Below are positions 27,062-38,114 of a stretch of 64,000 nucleotides of DNA, piece by piece. Source of the stretch: Pseudomonas sp. BN411 (GTDB lineage Bacteria > Pseudomonadota > Gammaproteobacteria > Pseudomonadales > Pseudomonadaceae); the NCBI RefSeq assembly GCF_029871235.1, contig NZ_SSOM01000042.1, positions 1 through 64,000 on the forward strand, in the 5' to 3' direction. The notes beneath the pieces were generated by a model. It saw only the letters and a list, made by a program, of their open reading frames with translations. It was not told the DNA's origin and ran no database searches. The position numbers and the translations under genes are program-made. How positions within the stretch are numbered: position 1 is the first letter of the stretch; every line of letters starts with the position of its first letter.

Positions 27062-29999
27062 CCTCACCCAGCTGATCCTGATCAGCGCTGCCTACCTTCT
27101 GGCCCTGTTCGGCGTGGCCTGGCTCAGTGACCGGGGCTTCGTCCCGCGCTGGATCGTCCGCCATCCGCTGACCTACACCCTGTCCCTGGGCGTCTACGCC
27201 AGCGCCTGGGCGTTCTACGGCACGGTCGGCCTGGCCTACCAATACGGCTACGGATTCCTCGCCAGCTACCTCGGGGTATCAGGTGCCTTCCTGCTGGCGC
27301 CGGTGCTGCTCTATCCGATATTGCGCATCACCCGCACCTATCAGCTCTCGTCCCTGGCCGACCTCTTCGCCTTCCGCTTCCGCAGCACCTGGGCCGGCGC
27401 GTTGACCACGGTGATCATGATCATCGGCGTCCTGCCGCTGCTGGCCCTGCAGATCCAGGCGGTGGCCGACTCCATCGGCATCCTCACCCGCGAGCCGGTG
27501 CACAACCGCGTCGCCCTGAGTTTCTGCGCGCTCATTACCCTCTTCACCATCCTCTTCGGCGCCCGCCATATCGCCACCCGCGAGAAGCACGCCGGTCTGG
27601 TGTTCGCCATCGCCTTCGAGTCGGTGGTCAAGCTGGTAGCCTTGGGTGCCATCGGCCTCTACGCGCTCTATGGGGTGTTTGGCGGCCCGCGCGAGCTGGA
27701 ACTCTGGCTGCTGCAAAACCAGGCCGCGCTGTCCACCCTGCACACCCCGCTGCAGGAAGGCCCCTGGCGGACCCTGCTGCTGGTGTTCTTCGCTTCGGCG
27801 ATCGTCATGCCGCACATGTACCACATGACCTTCACCGAGAACCTCAACCCGCGCGCCATGGTCAGCGCGAGCTGGGGCCTGCCGCTGTTCCTGCTGCTGA
27901 TGAGCCTGGCTATCCCGCTGATTCTCTGGGCAGGTCTCAAGCTGGGCGCCACCACCAATCCGGAATACTTCACCCTGGGCCTCGGCATCGCCGTGAATAA
28001 CCCGGTACTGGCCCTGCTCGCGTACGTCGGCGGCCTCTCTGCTGCTAGCGGCCTGATCATCGTGCTGACGCTGGCGCTCTCCGGCATGGCTCTCAACCAC
28101 CTGGTGCTGCCGCTCTACCAACCACCGGCCGAGGGCAACATCTACCGCTGGCTGAAATGGACCCGCCGCGCGCTGATTGCCTTCATCATCATGGCGGGCT
28201 ACGGCTTCTACCTGCTGCTGGGGGCCGAGCAGGACTTGTCCAACCTCGGCATAGTCGCCTTCGTCGCCACCCTGCAATTCCTGCCGGGCGCGCTCTCGGT
28301 GCTCTACTGGCCGACCGCCAACCGCCGCGGCTTCATTGCCGGCCTGCTGGCGGGCTTCCTCGTCTGGCTGTTCGCCATGCTGCTGCCGCTGGTGGGCAAC
28401 CTGCAGGGCATCTACCTGCCGCTGTTCAACGCCATCTACGTACTCGACGACACCAGCTGGCACATCGCGGCCATCGCCTCCCTGGCGGCCAACGTGCTGA
28501 TCTTCACCCTGGTTTCGCTCTTCACCGAAGCCAGCCCGGAAGAATGCAGCGCTGCCGAAGCCTGCACCGTGGACAACGTACGCCGGCCGCAGCGCCGCGA
28601 ACTGCTGGCCAGCTCGCCCCAGGAGTTCGCCACCCAGCTGGCCAAGCCCCTGGGCGCCAAGACTGCACAGAAGGAAGTGGAACAGGCGCTACGCGACCTC
28701 CACCTGCCGTTCGACGAACGCCGCCCCTATGCCCTGCGCCGCCTGCGCGATCGGATCGAGGCCAACCTTTCCGGCCTGATGGGCCCCAGCGTGGCCCAGG
28801 ACATGGTGGAAACCTTCCTGCCCTACAAATCCGGCAGCGAGGGCTACGTCACCGAAGACATCCACTTCATCGAAAGCCGCCTTGAGGACTACCACTCGCG
28901 CCTCACGGGCCTGGCCGCCGAACTGGACGCCCTGCGCCGCTACCATCGCCAGACGCTGCAGGAGCTGCCAATGGGCGTCTGCTCCCTGGCCAAGGATCAG
29001 GAAATCCTCATGTGGAACCGCGCCATGGAGGAACTGACCGAGATTCCGGCGCAGCGCGTCGTGGGATCTCGCCTGTCCACCATCACCGAACCCTGGAAGG
29101 GCTTGCTGGAAGGCTTCATCAACCTGCCCGACGAGCACCTGCACAAGCAGCGCCTGACGCTGGATGGTCAGGTCCGTGCGCTGAACCTGCACAAGGCGGC
29201 GATCGAAGAACCCCTGGCCCCCGGCAGCAGCGGCCTGGTGCTGCTGGTGGAAGACGTAACCGACACCCAGTTGCTGGAAGACAAGCTGGTGCACTCCGAG
29301 CGCCTGGCCTCCATCGGCCGCCTGGCCGCTGGCGTCGCCCATGAGATCGGCAACCCCATCACCGGTATCGCCTGCCTGGCGCAGAACCTGCGAGAAGAGC
29401 GCGAGGGCGATTCGGAGATCAAGGAACTCAGCAGCCAGATTCTCGAACAGACCAAGCGCGTCACCCGTATCGTCCAATCGCTGATGAGTTTCGCCCATGC
29501 CGGCGGCCGCCAGCAGGCAAGCGAGCCGGTGTGCCTGGCCGAGGTGGCCCAGGATGCCATCGGCCTGCTATCACTGAACAAGCGCAGCATCGAGGTGAAC
29601 TTCTTCAACCTCTGCGATCCGCATCATGTCGTCGAAGGCGATCCGCAGCGCCTCGCCCAGGTGCTGATCAACCTGCTGTCCAACGCCCGCGACGCCTCTC
29701 CCGTGGGCAGCGCCATCCGCGTGCGCAGCGAAGCTTCGGAACATACCGTCGACCTCGTCGTCGAGGACGAAGGCAGCGGTATTCCGAAGGCGATCATGGA
29801 TCGCCTGTTCGAACCCTTCTTCACCACCAAGGACCCAGGGAAAGGGACCGGCCTTGGCCTTGCACTGGTCTATTCGATCGTGGAAGAGCATTATGGACAG
29901 ATAACCATCGAAAGCCCGGCCGACTCCGAGCACCAGCGCGGCACCCGAATCAGGGTGACGCTGCCTCGTTTTGTCGAAGCGACATCCGCCGTGAGCTGA
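27045..29999 (+). CDS. cbrA: CbrA sensor histidine kinase
   Basis: 984 residues. The N-terminal half (about 1-500) is an SSS/PutP-like transporter module with about 13 helices. A linker (STAC-like), a PAS domain (about 625-740), HisKA with the phospho-accepting histidine in [12 protein letters not shown] (about residue 766), and an HATPase with [15 protein letters not shown] and [10 protein letters not shown] follow. With CbrB it controls use of many carbon and nitrogen sources, including histidine and arginine. ATG 27051 is an alternative start two codons in. Confidence 0.95.
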   Translation: MLMSFSLTQLILISAAYLLALFGVAWLSDRGFVPRWIVRHPLTYTLSLGVYASAWAFYGTVGLAYQYGYGFLASYLGVSGAFLLAPVLLYPILRITRTYQLSSLADLFAFRFRSTWAGALTTVIMIIGVLPLLALQIQAVADSIGILTREPVHNRVALSFCALITLFTILFGARHIATREKHAGLVFAIAFESVVKLVALGAIGLYALYGVFGGPRELELWLLQNQAALSTLHTPLQEGPWRTLLLVFFASAIVMPHMYHMTFTENLNPRAMVSASWGLPLFLLLMSLAIPLILWAGLKLGATTNPEYFTLGLGIAVNNPVLALLAYVGGLSAASGLIIVLTLALSGMALNHLVLPLYQPPAEGNIYRWLKWTRRALIAFIIMAGYGFYLLLGAEQDLSNLGIVAFVATLQFLPGALSVLYWPTANRRGFIAGLLAGFLVWLFAMLLPLVGNLQGIYLPLFNAIYVLDDTSWHIAAIASLAANVLIFTLVSLFTEASPEECSAAEACTVDNVRRPQRRELLASSPQEFATQLAKPLGAKTAQKEVEQALRDLHLPFDERRPYALRRLRDRIEANLSGLMGPSVAQDMVETFLPYKSGSEGYVTEDIHFIESRLEDYHSRLTGLAAELDALRRYHRQTLQELPMGVCSLAKDQEILMWNRAMEELTEIPAQRVVGSRLSTITEPWKGLLEGFINLPDEHLHKQRLTLDGQVRALNLHKAAIEEPLAPGSSGLVLLVEDVTDTQLLEDKLVHSERLASIGRLAAGVAHEIGNPITGIACLAQNLREEREGDSEIKELSSQILEQTKRVTRIVQSLMSFAHAGGRQQASEPVCLAEVAQDAIGLLSLNKRSIEVNFFNLCDPHHVVEGDPQRLAQVLINLLSNARDASPVGSAIRVRSEASEHTVDLVVEDEGSGIPKAIMDRLFEPFFTTKDPGKGTGLGLALVYSIVEEHYGQITIESPADSEHQRGTRIRVTLPRFVEATSAVS

Positions 30000-30021
30000 G
30001 ACCGTCTAGAGAGCCGAATTA

Positions 30022-31449
30022 ATGCCACATATTCTGATCGTCGAAGACGAAACCATCATTCGCTCTGCCTTGCGCCGACTGCTGGAACGTAACCAGTACC
30101 AGGTCAGCGAGGCCGGCTCCGTCCAGGAAGCCCAGGAGCGCTACAGCATTCCCGGTTTCGACCTCATCATCAGCGACCTCCGCCTTCCCGGCGCTCCCGG
30201 TACCGAACTGATCAAGCTGGCCCAGGGCACCCCGGTGCTGATCATGACCAGCTACGCCAGCCTGCGCTCGGCAGTGGATTCGATGAAGATGGGCGCGGTG
30301 GACTACATCGCCAAGCCCTTCGACCATGACGAAATGCTCCAGGCGGTCTCTCGCATCCTCAAGGAGCGCCAGGACGCCAAATCGGCCCCGAGCGAGCGCC
30401 CCGGCGCCAGCCGTGGCGGCGACAAGGCGGGAGCCAGCAACGCCGACGGCGAGATCGGCATCATCGGTTCCTGCCCGCCGATGCTCGAGCTCTACAGCAA
30501 GATCCGCAAAGTGTCCCCGACCGACTCGACCGTGCTCATCCAGGGCGAGTCCGGCACCGGCAAGGAACTGGTGGCCCGCGCACTGCACAACCTCTCCCGC
30601 CGCGCCAAGGCACCGCTGATTTCGGTGAACTGCGCCGCCATCCCGGAAACCCTGATCGAGTCCGAACTCTTCGGACACGAGAAAGGCGCGTTCACCGGCG
30701 CCACCGCCGGCCGCGCCGGCCTGGTGGAAGCCGCCGACGGTGGCACCCTGTTCCTCGATGAGATCGGCGAACTGCCCCTGGAAGCCCAGGCGCGTCTGCT
30801 GCGCGTCCTGCAGGAAGGCGAAATCCGCCGCGTGGGCTCCGTGCAGTCGCAGAAGGTCGACGTACGCCTGATCGCGGCGACCCACCGCGACCTCAAGACC
30901 CTGGCCAAGACCGGCCAGTTCCGCGAGGACCTCTATTACCGCCTGCACGTCATTTCGTTGAAGCTACCCGCCCTGCGCGAGCGCGGTAACGACGTACTGG
31001 AAATCGCCCGCTCCTTCCTGGCGCGCCAGTGCGCCCAGATGGGGCGCGACAGCCTGCGCTTCGCGACGGATGCGGAACAGGCCATCCGCCACTACAACTG
31101 GCCGGGTAACGTGCGCGAGCTGGAAAACGCCATCGAGCGTGCGGTGATCCTGTGCGAGAGCCCGGACATCTCGGCGGACCTGCTGGGCATCGACATCGAA
31201 CTGGACGACCTGGACGAAGAGGACTTCAACGAAACCGCCGCTCCGTCCCAGGCCAACAACACCGCCCACGAGCCCACCGAAGACCTGTCGCTGGAAGACT
31301 ACTTCCAGCACTTCGTGCTGGAGCATCAGGACCACATGACCGAGACCGAGCTGGCCCGCAAGCTGGGCATCAGCCGCAAATGCCTGTGGGAACGCCGTCA
31401 GCGCCTGGGGATTCCGCGCCGCAAATCGGGCGCCGCAGCCGGGCCTTGA
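30022..31449 (+). CDS. cbrB: CbrB, NtrC-family sigma-54 activator
   Basis: 475 residues. The receiver domain has phospho-acceptor D52 ([10 protein letters not shown]). The AAA+ domain has Walker A GESGTGKE and the sigma-54 contact motif GAFTGA, and a C-terminal Fis-type helix-turn-helix has [19 protein letters not shown]. It activates catabolic genes and the sRNA gene crcZ from -24/-12 promoters. It starts 22 bp after cbrA. A matching binding site and sigma-54 promoter lie directly downstream. Confidence 0.96.
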   Translation: MPHILIVEDETIIRSALRRLLERNQYQVSEAGSVQEAQERYSIPGFDLIISDLRLPGAPGTELIKLAQGTPVLIMTSYASLRSAVDSMKMGAVDYIAKPFDHDEMLQAVSRILKERQDAKSAPSERPGASRGGDKAGASNADGEIGIIGSCPPMLELYSKIRKVSPTDSTVLIQGESGTGKELVARALHNLSRRAKAPLISVNCAAIPETLIESELFGHEKGAFTGATAGRAGLVEAADGGTLFLDEIGELPLEAQARLLRVLQEGEIRRVGSVQSQKVDVRLIAATHRDLKTLAKTGQFREDLYYRLHVISLKLPALRERGNDVLEIARSFLARQCAQMGRDSLRFATDAEQAIRHYNWPGNVRELENAIERAVILCESPDISADLLGIDIELDDLDEEDFNETAAPSQANNTAHEPTEDLSLEDYFQHFVLEHQDHMTETELARKLGISRKCLWERRQRLGIPRRKSGAAAGP

Positions 31450-31496
31450 GCGCCCGGCGTGGGTGACACCGGGGGAACACAAAGGGTTCCCTGCGC

Positions 31497-31523
31497 TGTT
31501 ACCCCGCCTAACATCACGTAACA
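31497..31523. promoter_or_regulatory. Candidate CbrB upstream activating site for crcZ
   Basis: TGTTAC (31497-31502) and GTAACA (31518-31523) form a perfect inverted repeat with a 15 bp spacer. It lies about 124-150 bp upstream of the predicted crcZ start, where CbrB binds in P. aeruginosa. Confidence 0.75.
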
Positions 31524-31562
31524 AAGCCGGGTTTAAAGGTAACGAAAACCCGGCTTTTTTTT
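31523..31562 (+). terminator. Rho-independent terminator of cbrB
   Basis: A perfect 12 bp stem, AAAGCCGGGTTT/AAACCCGGCTTT, with an 11-base loop and a run of eight Ts. It stands between the CbrB-binding palindrome, which it touches by one base, and the sigma-54 promoter of crcZ. Confidence 0.9.
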
Positions 31563-31621
31563 GCCCACCGCTCAGCCACCACCTCTCGCAAACCCTTGAT
31601 TTACAAGGAATCTCAAAAGTT

Positions 31622-31635
31622 GGCACGGCATCTGC
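31622..31635 (+). promoter_or_regulatory. Sigma-54 (-24/-12) promoter of crcZ
   Basis: GG (31622-31623) and GC (31634-31635) within TGGCACGGCATCTGCT fit the consensus TGGCACN5TTGC with correct spacing. Predicted transcription start is about 31647. Confidence 0.85.
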
Positions 31636-31646
31636 TTTATCTGCGG

Positions 31647-32045
31647 CACAACAACAATAACAAACGCTGAACCCCACAATAAAAACAAGACGTATCGACT
31701 CCAGCACAATAAAAACAAGACAGCGGAGGCGCAGCTAACTGATTCTTTTGGAGAGGAGTTGCCATTGGGGCTTGCCCCACAGCCAGGCAGAGAACAACAA
31801 AAACTGCTTCCAAAGCAGCGCCAGTACTGGTTGGGTCACGGAATGATCACGGCACCATCAGCGTCCAAAGCAATCCGTTTGCTACTAACCCTCGATTGGA
31901 GGGCATATCCAGAGGTGAAATGCCTGCTGGAACGGGTCGAACAACAAAAACACCAAGCCCGATACAATAAAAACAAAGCACGCACCAATTTGGGGGGGAG
32001 CTTCGGCTCCCCCAGTAGCTTTGGCTCCTTTCAGACCTTTTCTTC
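31647..32045 (+). ncRNA. crcZ: CrcZ, Hfq/Crc-sequestering small RNA
   Basis: About 400 nt between cbrB and pcnB, the conserved place of crcZ. It contains six A-rich catabolite-activity-type motifs: about 31648-31664, 31676-31690, 31706-31720, 31793-31804, 31940-31953 and 31964-31978, each of the AACAAYAA or ACAAUAAAAACAA kind. By binding Hfq with Crc it relieves carbon catabolite repression. A GC-rich TTCG tetraloop hairpin at 31994-32013 marks the 3' region, but no strong T-run follows, so the end is approximate. Confidence 0.92.
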
Positions 32046-32132
32046 TCCATCCCCCCTCCCAGTGCTAGAATCCGCGGCCATCGTGCGCCCATATCCTTTT
32101 CTGGCCGTCCATTCCGCAAAACAGTGCATCCC

Positions 32133-33539
32133 ATGCTGAAGAAGCTGTTCCAGTCTTTCCGTTCGCCCCTTCGCCGCGCCCAGCATCCGCGCAGCACTCC
32201 CGAAGTACTGGGCAATAATCAGCATTCGCTGCACCGTTCGGGCATCAGTCGCAATGCCGTACTGGTCGTCGATCGCCTGCAGAAGGCTGGCTATCAGGCC
32301 TACGTCGTCGGCGGTTGCGTCCGTGACCTGCTGCTGAACCTGCGCCCCAAGGACTTCGACGTGGCCACCAACGCCACCCCCGAGCAGGTGCGCGCCGAGT
32401 TCCGCAACGCCCGGGTGATCGGCCGTCGCTTCAAGCTGGCCCACGTGCAGTTCGGCCGTGAAATCATCGAGGTCGCCACCTTCCGCGCCAACCACCCGCA
32501 GGGTGAGGAAGAGGAAGACAGCAACCAGGCCTCGCGCAACGAAAGCGGCCGCATCCTGCGCGACAACGTCTATGGCAGCCTGGAAGACGACGCCCAGCGT
32601 CGCGACTTCACCATCAACGCGCTGTACTACGACCCCACCACCGAGCGCATCCTCGATTACGCCCACGGTGTTCACGACATCCGCAATCGCCTGGTGCGCC
32701 TGATCGGCATTCCCGAGCAGCGTTACCAGGAAGACCCGGTGCGCATGCTTCGCGCCGCGCGTTTCGCCGCCAAGCTGGACTTCGAGATCGAGAAGCACAG
32801 CGCCGCCCCCATTCGCCGCCTGGCGCCGATGCTGCGGGAAATCCCCTCGGCACGCCTGTTCGACGAAGTGCTCAAGCTGTTCCTCGGCGGCAAGGCCGAG
32901 CGCACCTTCGAACTGCTGGTGGAGTACGACCTGTTCGCCCCGCTGTTCCCGGCCAGCGCCGCAGCCCTGGAACGCAACCCCGAATACACCGGCCGCCTGA
33001 TTCGCCAGGCGCTGATCAACACCGACGAGCGCATTCGCCAGGGCAAACCCGTTACCCCGGCCTTCCTCTTCGCCGCCCTGCTCTGGCCGGCCCTGCCCGC
33101 CCGCGCAGCGCAATTGCAGGAACGCGGCATGCCGCCGATCCCGGCAATGCAGGAAGCGGCCCATGTCCTGATCATGGAACAGGTCCAGCGCACCGCCATT
33201 CCCAAGCGTTTCAGCATCCCGATCCGTGAAATCTGGGACATGCAGGAGCGCCTGCCGCGGCGTAATGGCAAGCGTGCTGACCTGCTGCTGGAGAATCCGC
33301 GATTCCGCGCCGGTTACGATTTCCTCCTGCTGCGTGAAAGCGCCGGCGAGAAAACCGATGGCCTGGGGGACTGGTGGACGGACTACCAGGACGCCAGCGA
33401 CAGCCAGCGCCGCAACATGATCCGCGAGCTCAATACCAAGGACGAGCAACAGCCCAGTGGCCAGCGCCGCCGCCGCGGTGGCAGCCGCCGCCGTCGCGGT
33501 CCGCGCAGCGATGGCGCGCCTGACAACTCGGGCGAATGA
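32133..33539 (+). CDS. pcnB: Poly(A) polymerase I
   Basis: 468 residues from the chosen ATG; a GTG three codons upstream is an alternative. It adds 3' poly(A) tails that speed RNA decay. The nucleotidyltransferase motif YVVGGCVRDLLLNLRPKDFDVAT holds the metal-binding Asp pair; an RNA-binding domain and a C-terminal region rich in Arg/Gly (QRRRRGGSRRRRGPRS) follow. Its position after crcZ is conserved. The stop overlaps the folK start (ATGA). Confidence 0.94.
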   Translation: MLKKLFQSFRSPLRRAQHPRSTPEVLGNNQHSLHRSGISRNAVLVVDRLQKAGYQAYVVGGCVRDLLLNLRPKDFDVATNATPEQVRAEFRNARVIGRRFKLAHVQFGREIIEVATFRANHPQGEEEEDSNQASRNESGRILRDNVYGSLEDDAQRRDFTINALYYDPTTERILDYAHGVHDIRNRLVRLIGIPEQRYQEDPVRMLRAARFAAKLDFEIEKHSAAPIRRLAPMLREIPSARLFDEVLKLFLGGKAERTFELLVEYDLFAPLFPASAAALERNPEYTGRLIRQALINTDERIRQGKPVTPAFLFAALLWPALPARAAQLQERGMPPIPAMQEAAHVLIMEQVQRTAIPKRFSIPIREIWDMQERLPRRNGKRADLLLENPRFRAGYDFLLLRESAGEKTDGLGDWWTDYQDASDSQRRNMIRELNTKDEQQPSGQRRRRGGSRRRRGPRSDGAPDNSGE

Positions 33540-34042
33540 TCATGGAGCGCGTGTATATCGGCCTCGGTAGCAATCTCGCCGAGCCTGTCAGCCAATTGCG
33601 CGGGGCCCTTGCAGCCCTAGGCGAGCTGCCCGGAACACGTCTCGCGGCAGTGTCCTCGCTCTACGCCAGCGATCCCCTCGGCCCACCGGACCAGCCCCGC
33701 TACGTAAATGCCGTGGCGGCCCTGGATACCGAATTGGCGCCGCTGGAACTGCTCGACGCCCTGCAAGCCATCGAGCTGGCGCAAGGGCGTGTACGCAAGG
33801 ACGAACGCTGGGGTCCGCGCACCCTGGACCTGGACATCCTGCTGTTCGGCCAGCGCCAGCTCGATGAGCCGCGGTTACAGGTTCCGCACTACCACATGCA
33901 CGCCCGCGCCTTCGTGCTCTATCCCCTGGCGGAGATCGCCGAGGACCTGCAACTGCCCGATGGGCGCCCGCTGCAGGCCCTGCTGACCGCCTGCCCATTC
34001 GAAGGCCTCGAGCGCCTGCCCGACCTGGCGGTAACGCCGTAA
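33536..34042 (+). CDS. folK: HPPK, 6-hydroxymethyl-7,8-dihydropterin pyrophosphokinase
   Basis: 168 residues. It transfers pyrophosphate from ATP to the pterin in folate synthesis. The start motif YIGLGSNL, the loop LYASDPLGPPDQPRYVNAV and the signature RKDERWGPRTLDLDILLFG are all present. The ATG overlaps the pcnB stop by 4 bp; an in-frame ATG at 33542 is an alternative. Confidence 0.95.
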   Translation: MIMERVYIGLGSNLAEPVSQLRGALAALGELPGTRLAAVSSLYASDPLGPPDQPRYVNAVAALDTELAPLELLDALQAIELAQGRVRKDERWGPRTLDLDILLFGQRQLDEPRLQVPHYHMHARAFVLYPLAEIAEDLQLPDGRPLQALLTACPFEGLERLPDLAVTP

Positions 34043-34144
34043 CAGGTCGGTAACACCTGCAATTGACTTCATGCCCCCCCATCGGGACTATAAGCGTCCC
34101 GTTGCCCCGCGCCGGTGCAAACCGGCGCCGATGAGGACGTTTTC

Positions 34145-34945
34145 ATGCCCGATGTGACCCTGACCACCCTGCAAGAGCTCAAGCTGAAAGGCGAGAAGAT
34201 CGCCATGCTGACAGCCTACGACGCCACCTTTGCCCAGGCAGCCTGCCAGGCTGGCGTGGATGTGCTGCTGGTGGGCGACTCCCTTGGCATGGTCCTGCAG
34301 GGCCATGACAGCACCCTGCCGGTCAGCATGGCCGATATGGCCTACCACACCGCCGCCGTTAAACGCGGTAACCAGGGTGCGCTGATCATCACCGACCTGC
34401 CGTTCATGGCCTACGCCAACCTCGAGCAGACCTTCGCCAACAGCGCCGCCCTGATGCAGGCCGGCGCGCACATGGTGAAGCTGGAAGGCGCCGCCTGGCT
34501 GGCCGAGCCTATCCGCCTGCTGGCCGAACGCGGCGTGCCGGTCTGCGCCCACCTGGGCCTGACTCCGCAAGCCGTGAACATCCTCGGCGGCTACAAGGTC
34601 CAGGGCCGCCAGGAAGCCCAGGCCCGCCAACTGCGCGCCGACGCCATGGCCCTGGAACAGGCTGGCGCCGCCATGCTGCTGCTGGAGTGCGTCCCGAGCG
34701 AGCTGGCCGCCGAAATCACCCAGTCGGTGAAGATCCCGGTGATCGGCATTGGCGCAGGTAGCGCCACCGATGGCCAGGTACTGGTCCTGCACGACATGCT
34801 CGGCCTGTCCCTCACCGGCCGTGCGCCCAAGTTCGTGAAGAACTTCATGGAAGGCCAGGCCAGCATCCAGGCTGCCCTGTCGGCCTACGTCCAGGCCGTC
34901 AAGGACGTGACCTTCCCCGCCGCCGAACACGGATTCTCCGCATGA
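34145..34945 (+). CDS. panB: Ketopantoate hydroxymethyltransferase
   Basis: 266 residues, TIM barrel. It makes ketopantoate from 2-oxoisovalerate and methylenetetrahydrofolate, the first step of pantothenate and CoA synthesis. Motifs include [17 protein letters not shown] (metal-binding Asp) and the [15 protein letters not shown] segment. The ATG at MPDVTLTT gives the family length; an in-frame extension to 34115 is less likely. panC overlaps by 4 bp. It draws on the valine pathway intermediate made by the ilv genes. Confidence 0.95.
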   Translation: MPDVTLTTLQELKLKGEKIAMLTAYDATFAQAACQAGVDVLLVGDSLGMVLQGHDSTLPVSMADMAYHTAAVKRGNQGALIITDLPFMAYANLEQTFANSAALMQAGAHMVKLEGAAWLAEPIRLLAERGVPVCAHLGLTPQAVNILGGYKVQGRQEAQARQLRADAMALEQAGAAMLLLECVPSELAAEITQSVKIPVIGIGAGSATDGQVLVLHDMLGLSLTGRAPKFVKNFMEGQASIQAALSAYVQAVKDVTFPAAEHGFSA

Positions 34946-35799
34946 TCACCGTCAAGACCGTCCGCGAACTGCGTGCAGCCGTCGCCCGTGCACGCAGCGA
35001 AGGCAAACGCGTCGGCTTCGTGCCCACCATGGGCAACCTCCACTCCGGGCACGTCGCCCTGGTGGAGAAGGCCAGCCAGCGCGCCGATTTCGTGGTCGCC
35101 AGCATCTTCGTCAACCCGCTGCAGTTCGGGCCCAGCGAAGACCTGGCCACTTACCCGCGCACCCTGGTGGCCGACCAGGAGAAGCTGGTAGCCGCCGGCT
35201 GCCACCTCCTGTTCCACCCGGACGTGGAAGAAATGTACCCGGACGGCATGAACGGCCAGACCCGCGTCAACGTCCCGCTGGTTTCCGAAGGTCTCTGCGG
35301 CGGCAGCCGCCCGGGCCATTTCGAAGGCGTGGCCACCGTGGTCAGCAAGCTGTTCAACATGGTCCAGCCCGACCTCGCGGTGTTCGGCGAGAAGGATTTC
35401 CAGCAGCTGGCGGTCATCCGCAAGCTGGTGCGCGACCTGAACATGCCGATCCAGGTCATGGGCGAGCCCACGGTTCGCGCCGAAGATGGCCTGGCCCTGT
35501 CGTCGCGCAATGGTTACCTGGACGACGCCCAGCGTGCCGCCGCTCCCGCTCTGTACCGCACCCTGCAGCAGATGGCCTCTGCCATCCGTGCAGGCCGTCG
35601 TGACTTCACCACGCTGGAACAGGAAGGCCAGGCCGAACTGGCCAAGGCCGGCTTCCGCCCGGACTACCTGGAAGTCCGCGAAGCGCTGAATCTGCGCCCC
35701 GCAGGCGACAAGGACCAGCAGCTGGTGATCCTGGGTGCCGCCTTCATGGGCAACACCCGCCTGATCGACAACCTTGCCTTCAACCTCGAAGCGCACTGA
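34942..35799 (+). CDS. panC: Pantothenate synthetase
   Basis: 285 residues. It joins pantoate and beta-alanine using ATP. The HIGH-like motif reads MGNLHSGH, and the KMSKS-like region is [10 protein letters not shown]. The start overlaps the panB stop (ATGA). panD, which supplies beta-alanine, follows 80 bp later, so the whole route is encoded here. Confidence 0.96.
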   Translation: MITVKTVRELRAAVARARSEGKRVGFVPTMGNLHSGHVALVEKASQRADFVVASIFVNPLQFGPSEDLATYPRTLVADQEKLVAAGCHLLFHPDVEEMYPDGMNGQTRVNVPLVSEGLCGGSRPGHFEGVATVVSKLFNMVQPDLAVFGEKDFQQLAVIRKLVRDLNMPIQVMGEPTVRAEDGLALSSRNGYLDDAQRAAAPALYRTLQQMASAIRAGRRDFTTLEQEGQAELAKAGFRPDYLEVREALNLRPAGDKDQQLVILGAAFMGNTRLIDNLAFNLEAH

Positions 35800-35879
35800 T
35801 CAACGCCCGTCGCAGCCTTGAACCCCCTCGGGGGTTCGGGCAAACTCTGCCGCCGCCCGCATCCTGACGAGGAAAAGCC

Positions 35880-36260
35880 ATGCACGCCATCATGCTCAAG
35901 GCCAAACTGCACCGCGCCGAAGTCACCCACGCCGTGCTCGACTACGAAGGCTCCTGCGCCATCGATGGTGATTGGCTCGACCTCGCCGGTATCCGCGAGT
36001 ACGAACAGATCCAGATCTACAACGTCGACAATGGCGAACGTTTCACCACCTACGCCATCCGCGCCGAGAACGGCTCGCGGATGATCTCGGTGAACGGCGC
36101 CGCGGCGCACAAGGCCAAGGTGGGTGATCGCGTGATCATCTGCGCTTACGCTCACTACAGCGAAGCGGAACTCGCCAATTTCAAACCGCGTATGCTGTAC
36201 ATGGCTCCGGGCAACGAACTCAGCCACACCAGCAACGCGATTCCGGTACAGGTCGCCTGA
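35880..36260 (+). CDS. panD: Aspartate 1-decarboxylase, pyruvoyl enzyme
   Basis: 126 residues. It decarboxylates aspartate to beta-alanine. The self-processing site is Gly-Ser in YEGSCAID (residues 22-29), where Ser becomes the pyruvoyl group. The length is normal. An AGGAAAAG ribosome site lies before the ATG. A terminator follows. Confidence 0.96.
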   Translation: MHAIMLKAKLHRAEVTHAVLDYEGSCAIDGDWLDLAGIREYEQIQIYNVDNGERFTTYAIRAENGSRMISVNGAAAHKAKVGDRVIICAYAHYSEAELANFKPRMLYMAPGNELSHTSNAIPVQVA

Positions 36261-36282
36261 GACCGGAATGCAGCATGACCCG

Positions 36283-36307
36283 AAGCCCGGACCTTTCCGG
36301 GCTTTTT
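36283..36307 (+). terminator. Terminator of panBCD
   Basis: The stem AGCCCGGA/TCCGGGCT with a 4-base loop and five Ts lies between panD and pgi. Confidence 0.85.
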
Positions 36308-36330
36308 CATAAGTCGCACACAGGTACGCC

Positions 36331-37995
36331 ATGGACCACCACCTGACGCCGCTCGATGTCACCCAACTGCCCACCTGGAAGGAGCTCCACCAGCATCGCC
36401 AGGACCTTGCCGGCTTCAGCCTGCGCCAGGCGTTCGCCGAAGATTCCGAGCGTTTCAAGCAGTTCAGCCACAGCGCCTGCGGCCTGCTGCTGGACTTCTC
36501 GAAGAACCTGGTCCGTGCCGACACCCTGGACCTCCTGGTCAAGCTGGCGGAAGAAGCCCAGCTCGGCGATGCCATCAAGGCCATGTTCCGGGGTGACGTG
36601 ATCAACGCATCCGAGGGCCGTCCGGTGCTGCACACCGCATTGCGCCGTCCCATCGGCGACAAGGTGCGGGTAGAGGGCGTCGACGTGATGCCCGAGGTGC
36701 ACCGCGTGCTGCACCAGATGACCGAGCTGGTGGGCTATGTACACAACGGCCTGTGGCGCGGCTACACGGAAAAACCCATCACAGACGTCGTAAACATCGG
36801 CATCGGCGGCTCCTTCCTCGGCCCGCAGTTGGTCTCCGAAGCGCTGCTGCCCTTCGCCCAGAAAGGCGTGCGCTGCCATTACCTGGCGAACATCGACGGC
36901 AGCGAATTCCGCGAACTGGCTTGCCGCCTGAACGCCGAAACCACCCTGTTCATCGTCTCCAGCAAGTCCTTCGGCACCCTGGAAACCCTGAAGAACGCCC
37001 AGGCCGCTCGCGCCTGGTACCTGGCCCAGGGCGGCAGCGAGGAAGAGCTGTACCGGCACTTCATCGCTGTTTCCAGCAACAAGGAAGCGGCGGTGGCCTT
37101 CGGCATCCGCGAGGAAAACATCTTCCCCATGTGGGACTGGGTCGGCGGGCGCTACTCCCTCTGGTCCGCCATCGGCCTGCCGATCGCCATGTCCATCGGC
37201 ATCTCCAACTTCAAGGAGCTGCTGTCCGGCGCGTACAGCATGGACCAGCACTTCCAGAGCACGCCGTTCGACCGCAACATTCCGGTGATCCTCGGCCTGC
37301 TCGGCGTCTGGTACGGCGATTTCTGGGGTGCGCGCAGCCACGCGATCCTGCCCTACGACTACTACCTGCGTAACTTCACCGATCACCTGCAGCAGCTGGA
37401 CATGGAGTCCAACGGCAAGAGCGTGCGCCAGGACGGCACTCCGGTTACCGCCGGCACCGGCCCAGTGATCTGGGGCGGCGTCGGCTGCAACGGCCAGCAT
37501 GCCTACCACCAGTTGCTGCACCAGGGCACCCAGCTGATTCCGGCGGACTTCATCGTCCCCGTCTCCAGCTACAACCCGGTGGCCGACCACCATCAGTGGC
37601 TGTTCGCCAACTGCCTGTCCCAGAGCCAGGCGCTGATGCTCGGCAAGTCCCGCGAGGAGGCCGAGGCCGAACTGCGCGCCAAGGGCCTGCCGGAAGAAGA
37701 AGTGCAGCGTCTCGCGCCGCACAAGGTGGTGCCTGGCAACCGTCCGAGCAACACCCTGGTGATGGAACGCATTAGCCCGCGCCGCCTGGGCGCACTGATC
37801 GCCATGTACGAACACAAGGTCTACGTGCAGAGCGTGCTCTGGGGCGTCAACGCCTTCGACCAGTGGGGCGTGGAACTGGGCAAGGAACTGGGCAAGACCG
37901 TCTATTCGCGCCTGACCGGCCAGGACGAAGCCCAGGCCGAGGATGGTTCGACCCAGGGCCTGATCGACTTCTTCCGCGCGCGTCACCGCGGTTGA
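36331..37995 (+). CDS. pgi: Glucose-6-phosphate isomerase
   Basis: 554 residues. It interconverts glucose-6-phosphate and fructose-6-phosphate; in Pseudomonas it mainly serves gluconeogenesis and the EDEMP cycle. Signatures [23 protein letters not shown] and the [11 protein letters not shown] segment are present, and [16 protein letters not shown] carries the conserved His region. It ends 3 bp before a large inverted repeat. Confidence 0.96.
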   Translation: MDHHLTPLDVTQLPTWKELHQHRQDLAGFSLRQAFAEDSERFKQFSHSACGLLLDFSKNLVRADTLDLLVKLAEEAQLGDAIKAMFRGDVINASEGRPVLHTALRRPIGDKVRVEGVDVMPEVHRVLHQMTELVGYVHNGLWRGYTEKPITDVVNIGIGGSFLGPQLVSEALLPFAQKGVRCHYLANIDGSEFRELACRLNAETTLFIVSSKSFGTLETLKNAQAARAWYLAQGGSEEELYRHFIAVSSNKEAAVAFGIREENIFPMWDWVGGRYSLWSAIGLPIAMSIGISNFKELLSGAYSMDQHFQSTPFDRNIPVILGLLGVWYGDFWGARSHAILPYDYYLRNFTDHLQQLDMESNGKSVRQDGTPVTAGTGPVIWGGVGCNGQHAYHQLLHQGTQLIPADFIVPVSSYNPVADHHQWLFANCLSQSQALMLGKSREEAEAELRAKGLPEEEVQRLAPHKVVPGNRPSNTLVMERISPRRLGALIAMYEHKVYVQSVLWGVNAFDQWGVELGKELGKTVYSRLTGQDEAQAEDGSTQGLIDFFRARHRG

Positions 37996-37998
37996 TCC

Positions 37999-38092
37999 TG
38001 TGGGGGCGAATTCATTCGCAATGGGCGCGTAGCGCCCTGCAAATCTCCGAGCCGGACCTTCGGTCCGGTCAGCGAATGAATTCGCCCCCACA
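37999..38092. repeat. REP-type cruciform element between pgi and the GlxA-type gene
   Basis: A perfect 21 bp inverted repeat (37999-38019 and 38072-38092, TGTGGGGGCGAATTCATTCGC and its complement) encloses two smaller hairpins, GGGCGC/GCGCCC and CCGGACC/GGTCCGG. The sequence resembles extragenic palindromes common in Pseudomonas. It lies between convergent genes and could end transcription from both. Confidence 0.8.
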
Positions 38093-38114
38093 ACGCTCCC
38101 GCAACCTTTTGCCA

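Noticed and set aside
31759-32139. 126-codon frame across the crcZ gene
   Set aside because: The region matches CrcZ with A-rich motifs and has no ribosome binding site; it is a chance frame.
37999-38092. Insertion sequence end or attachment site
   Set aside because: No transposase or integrase is nearby and the structure fits a REP element better.
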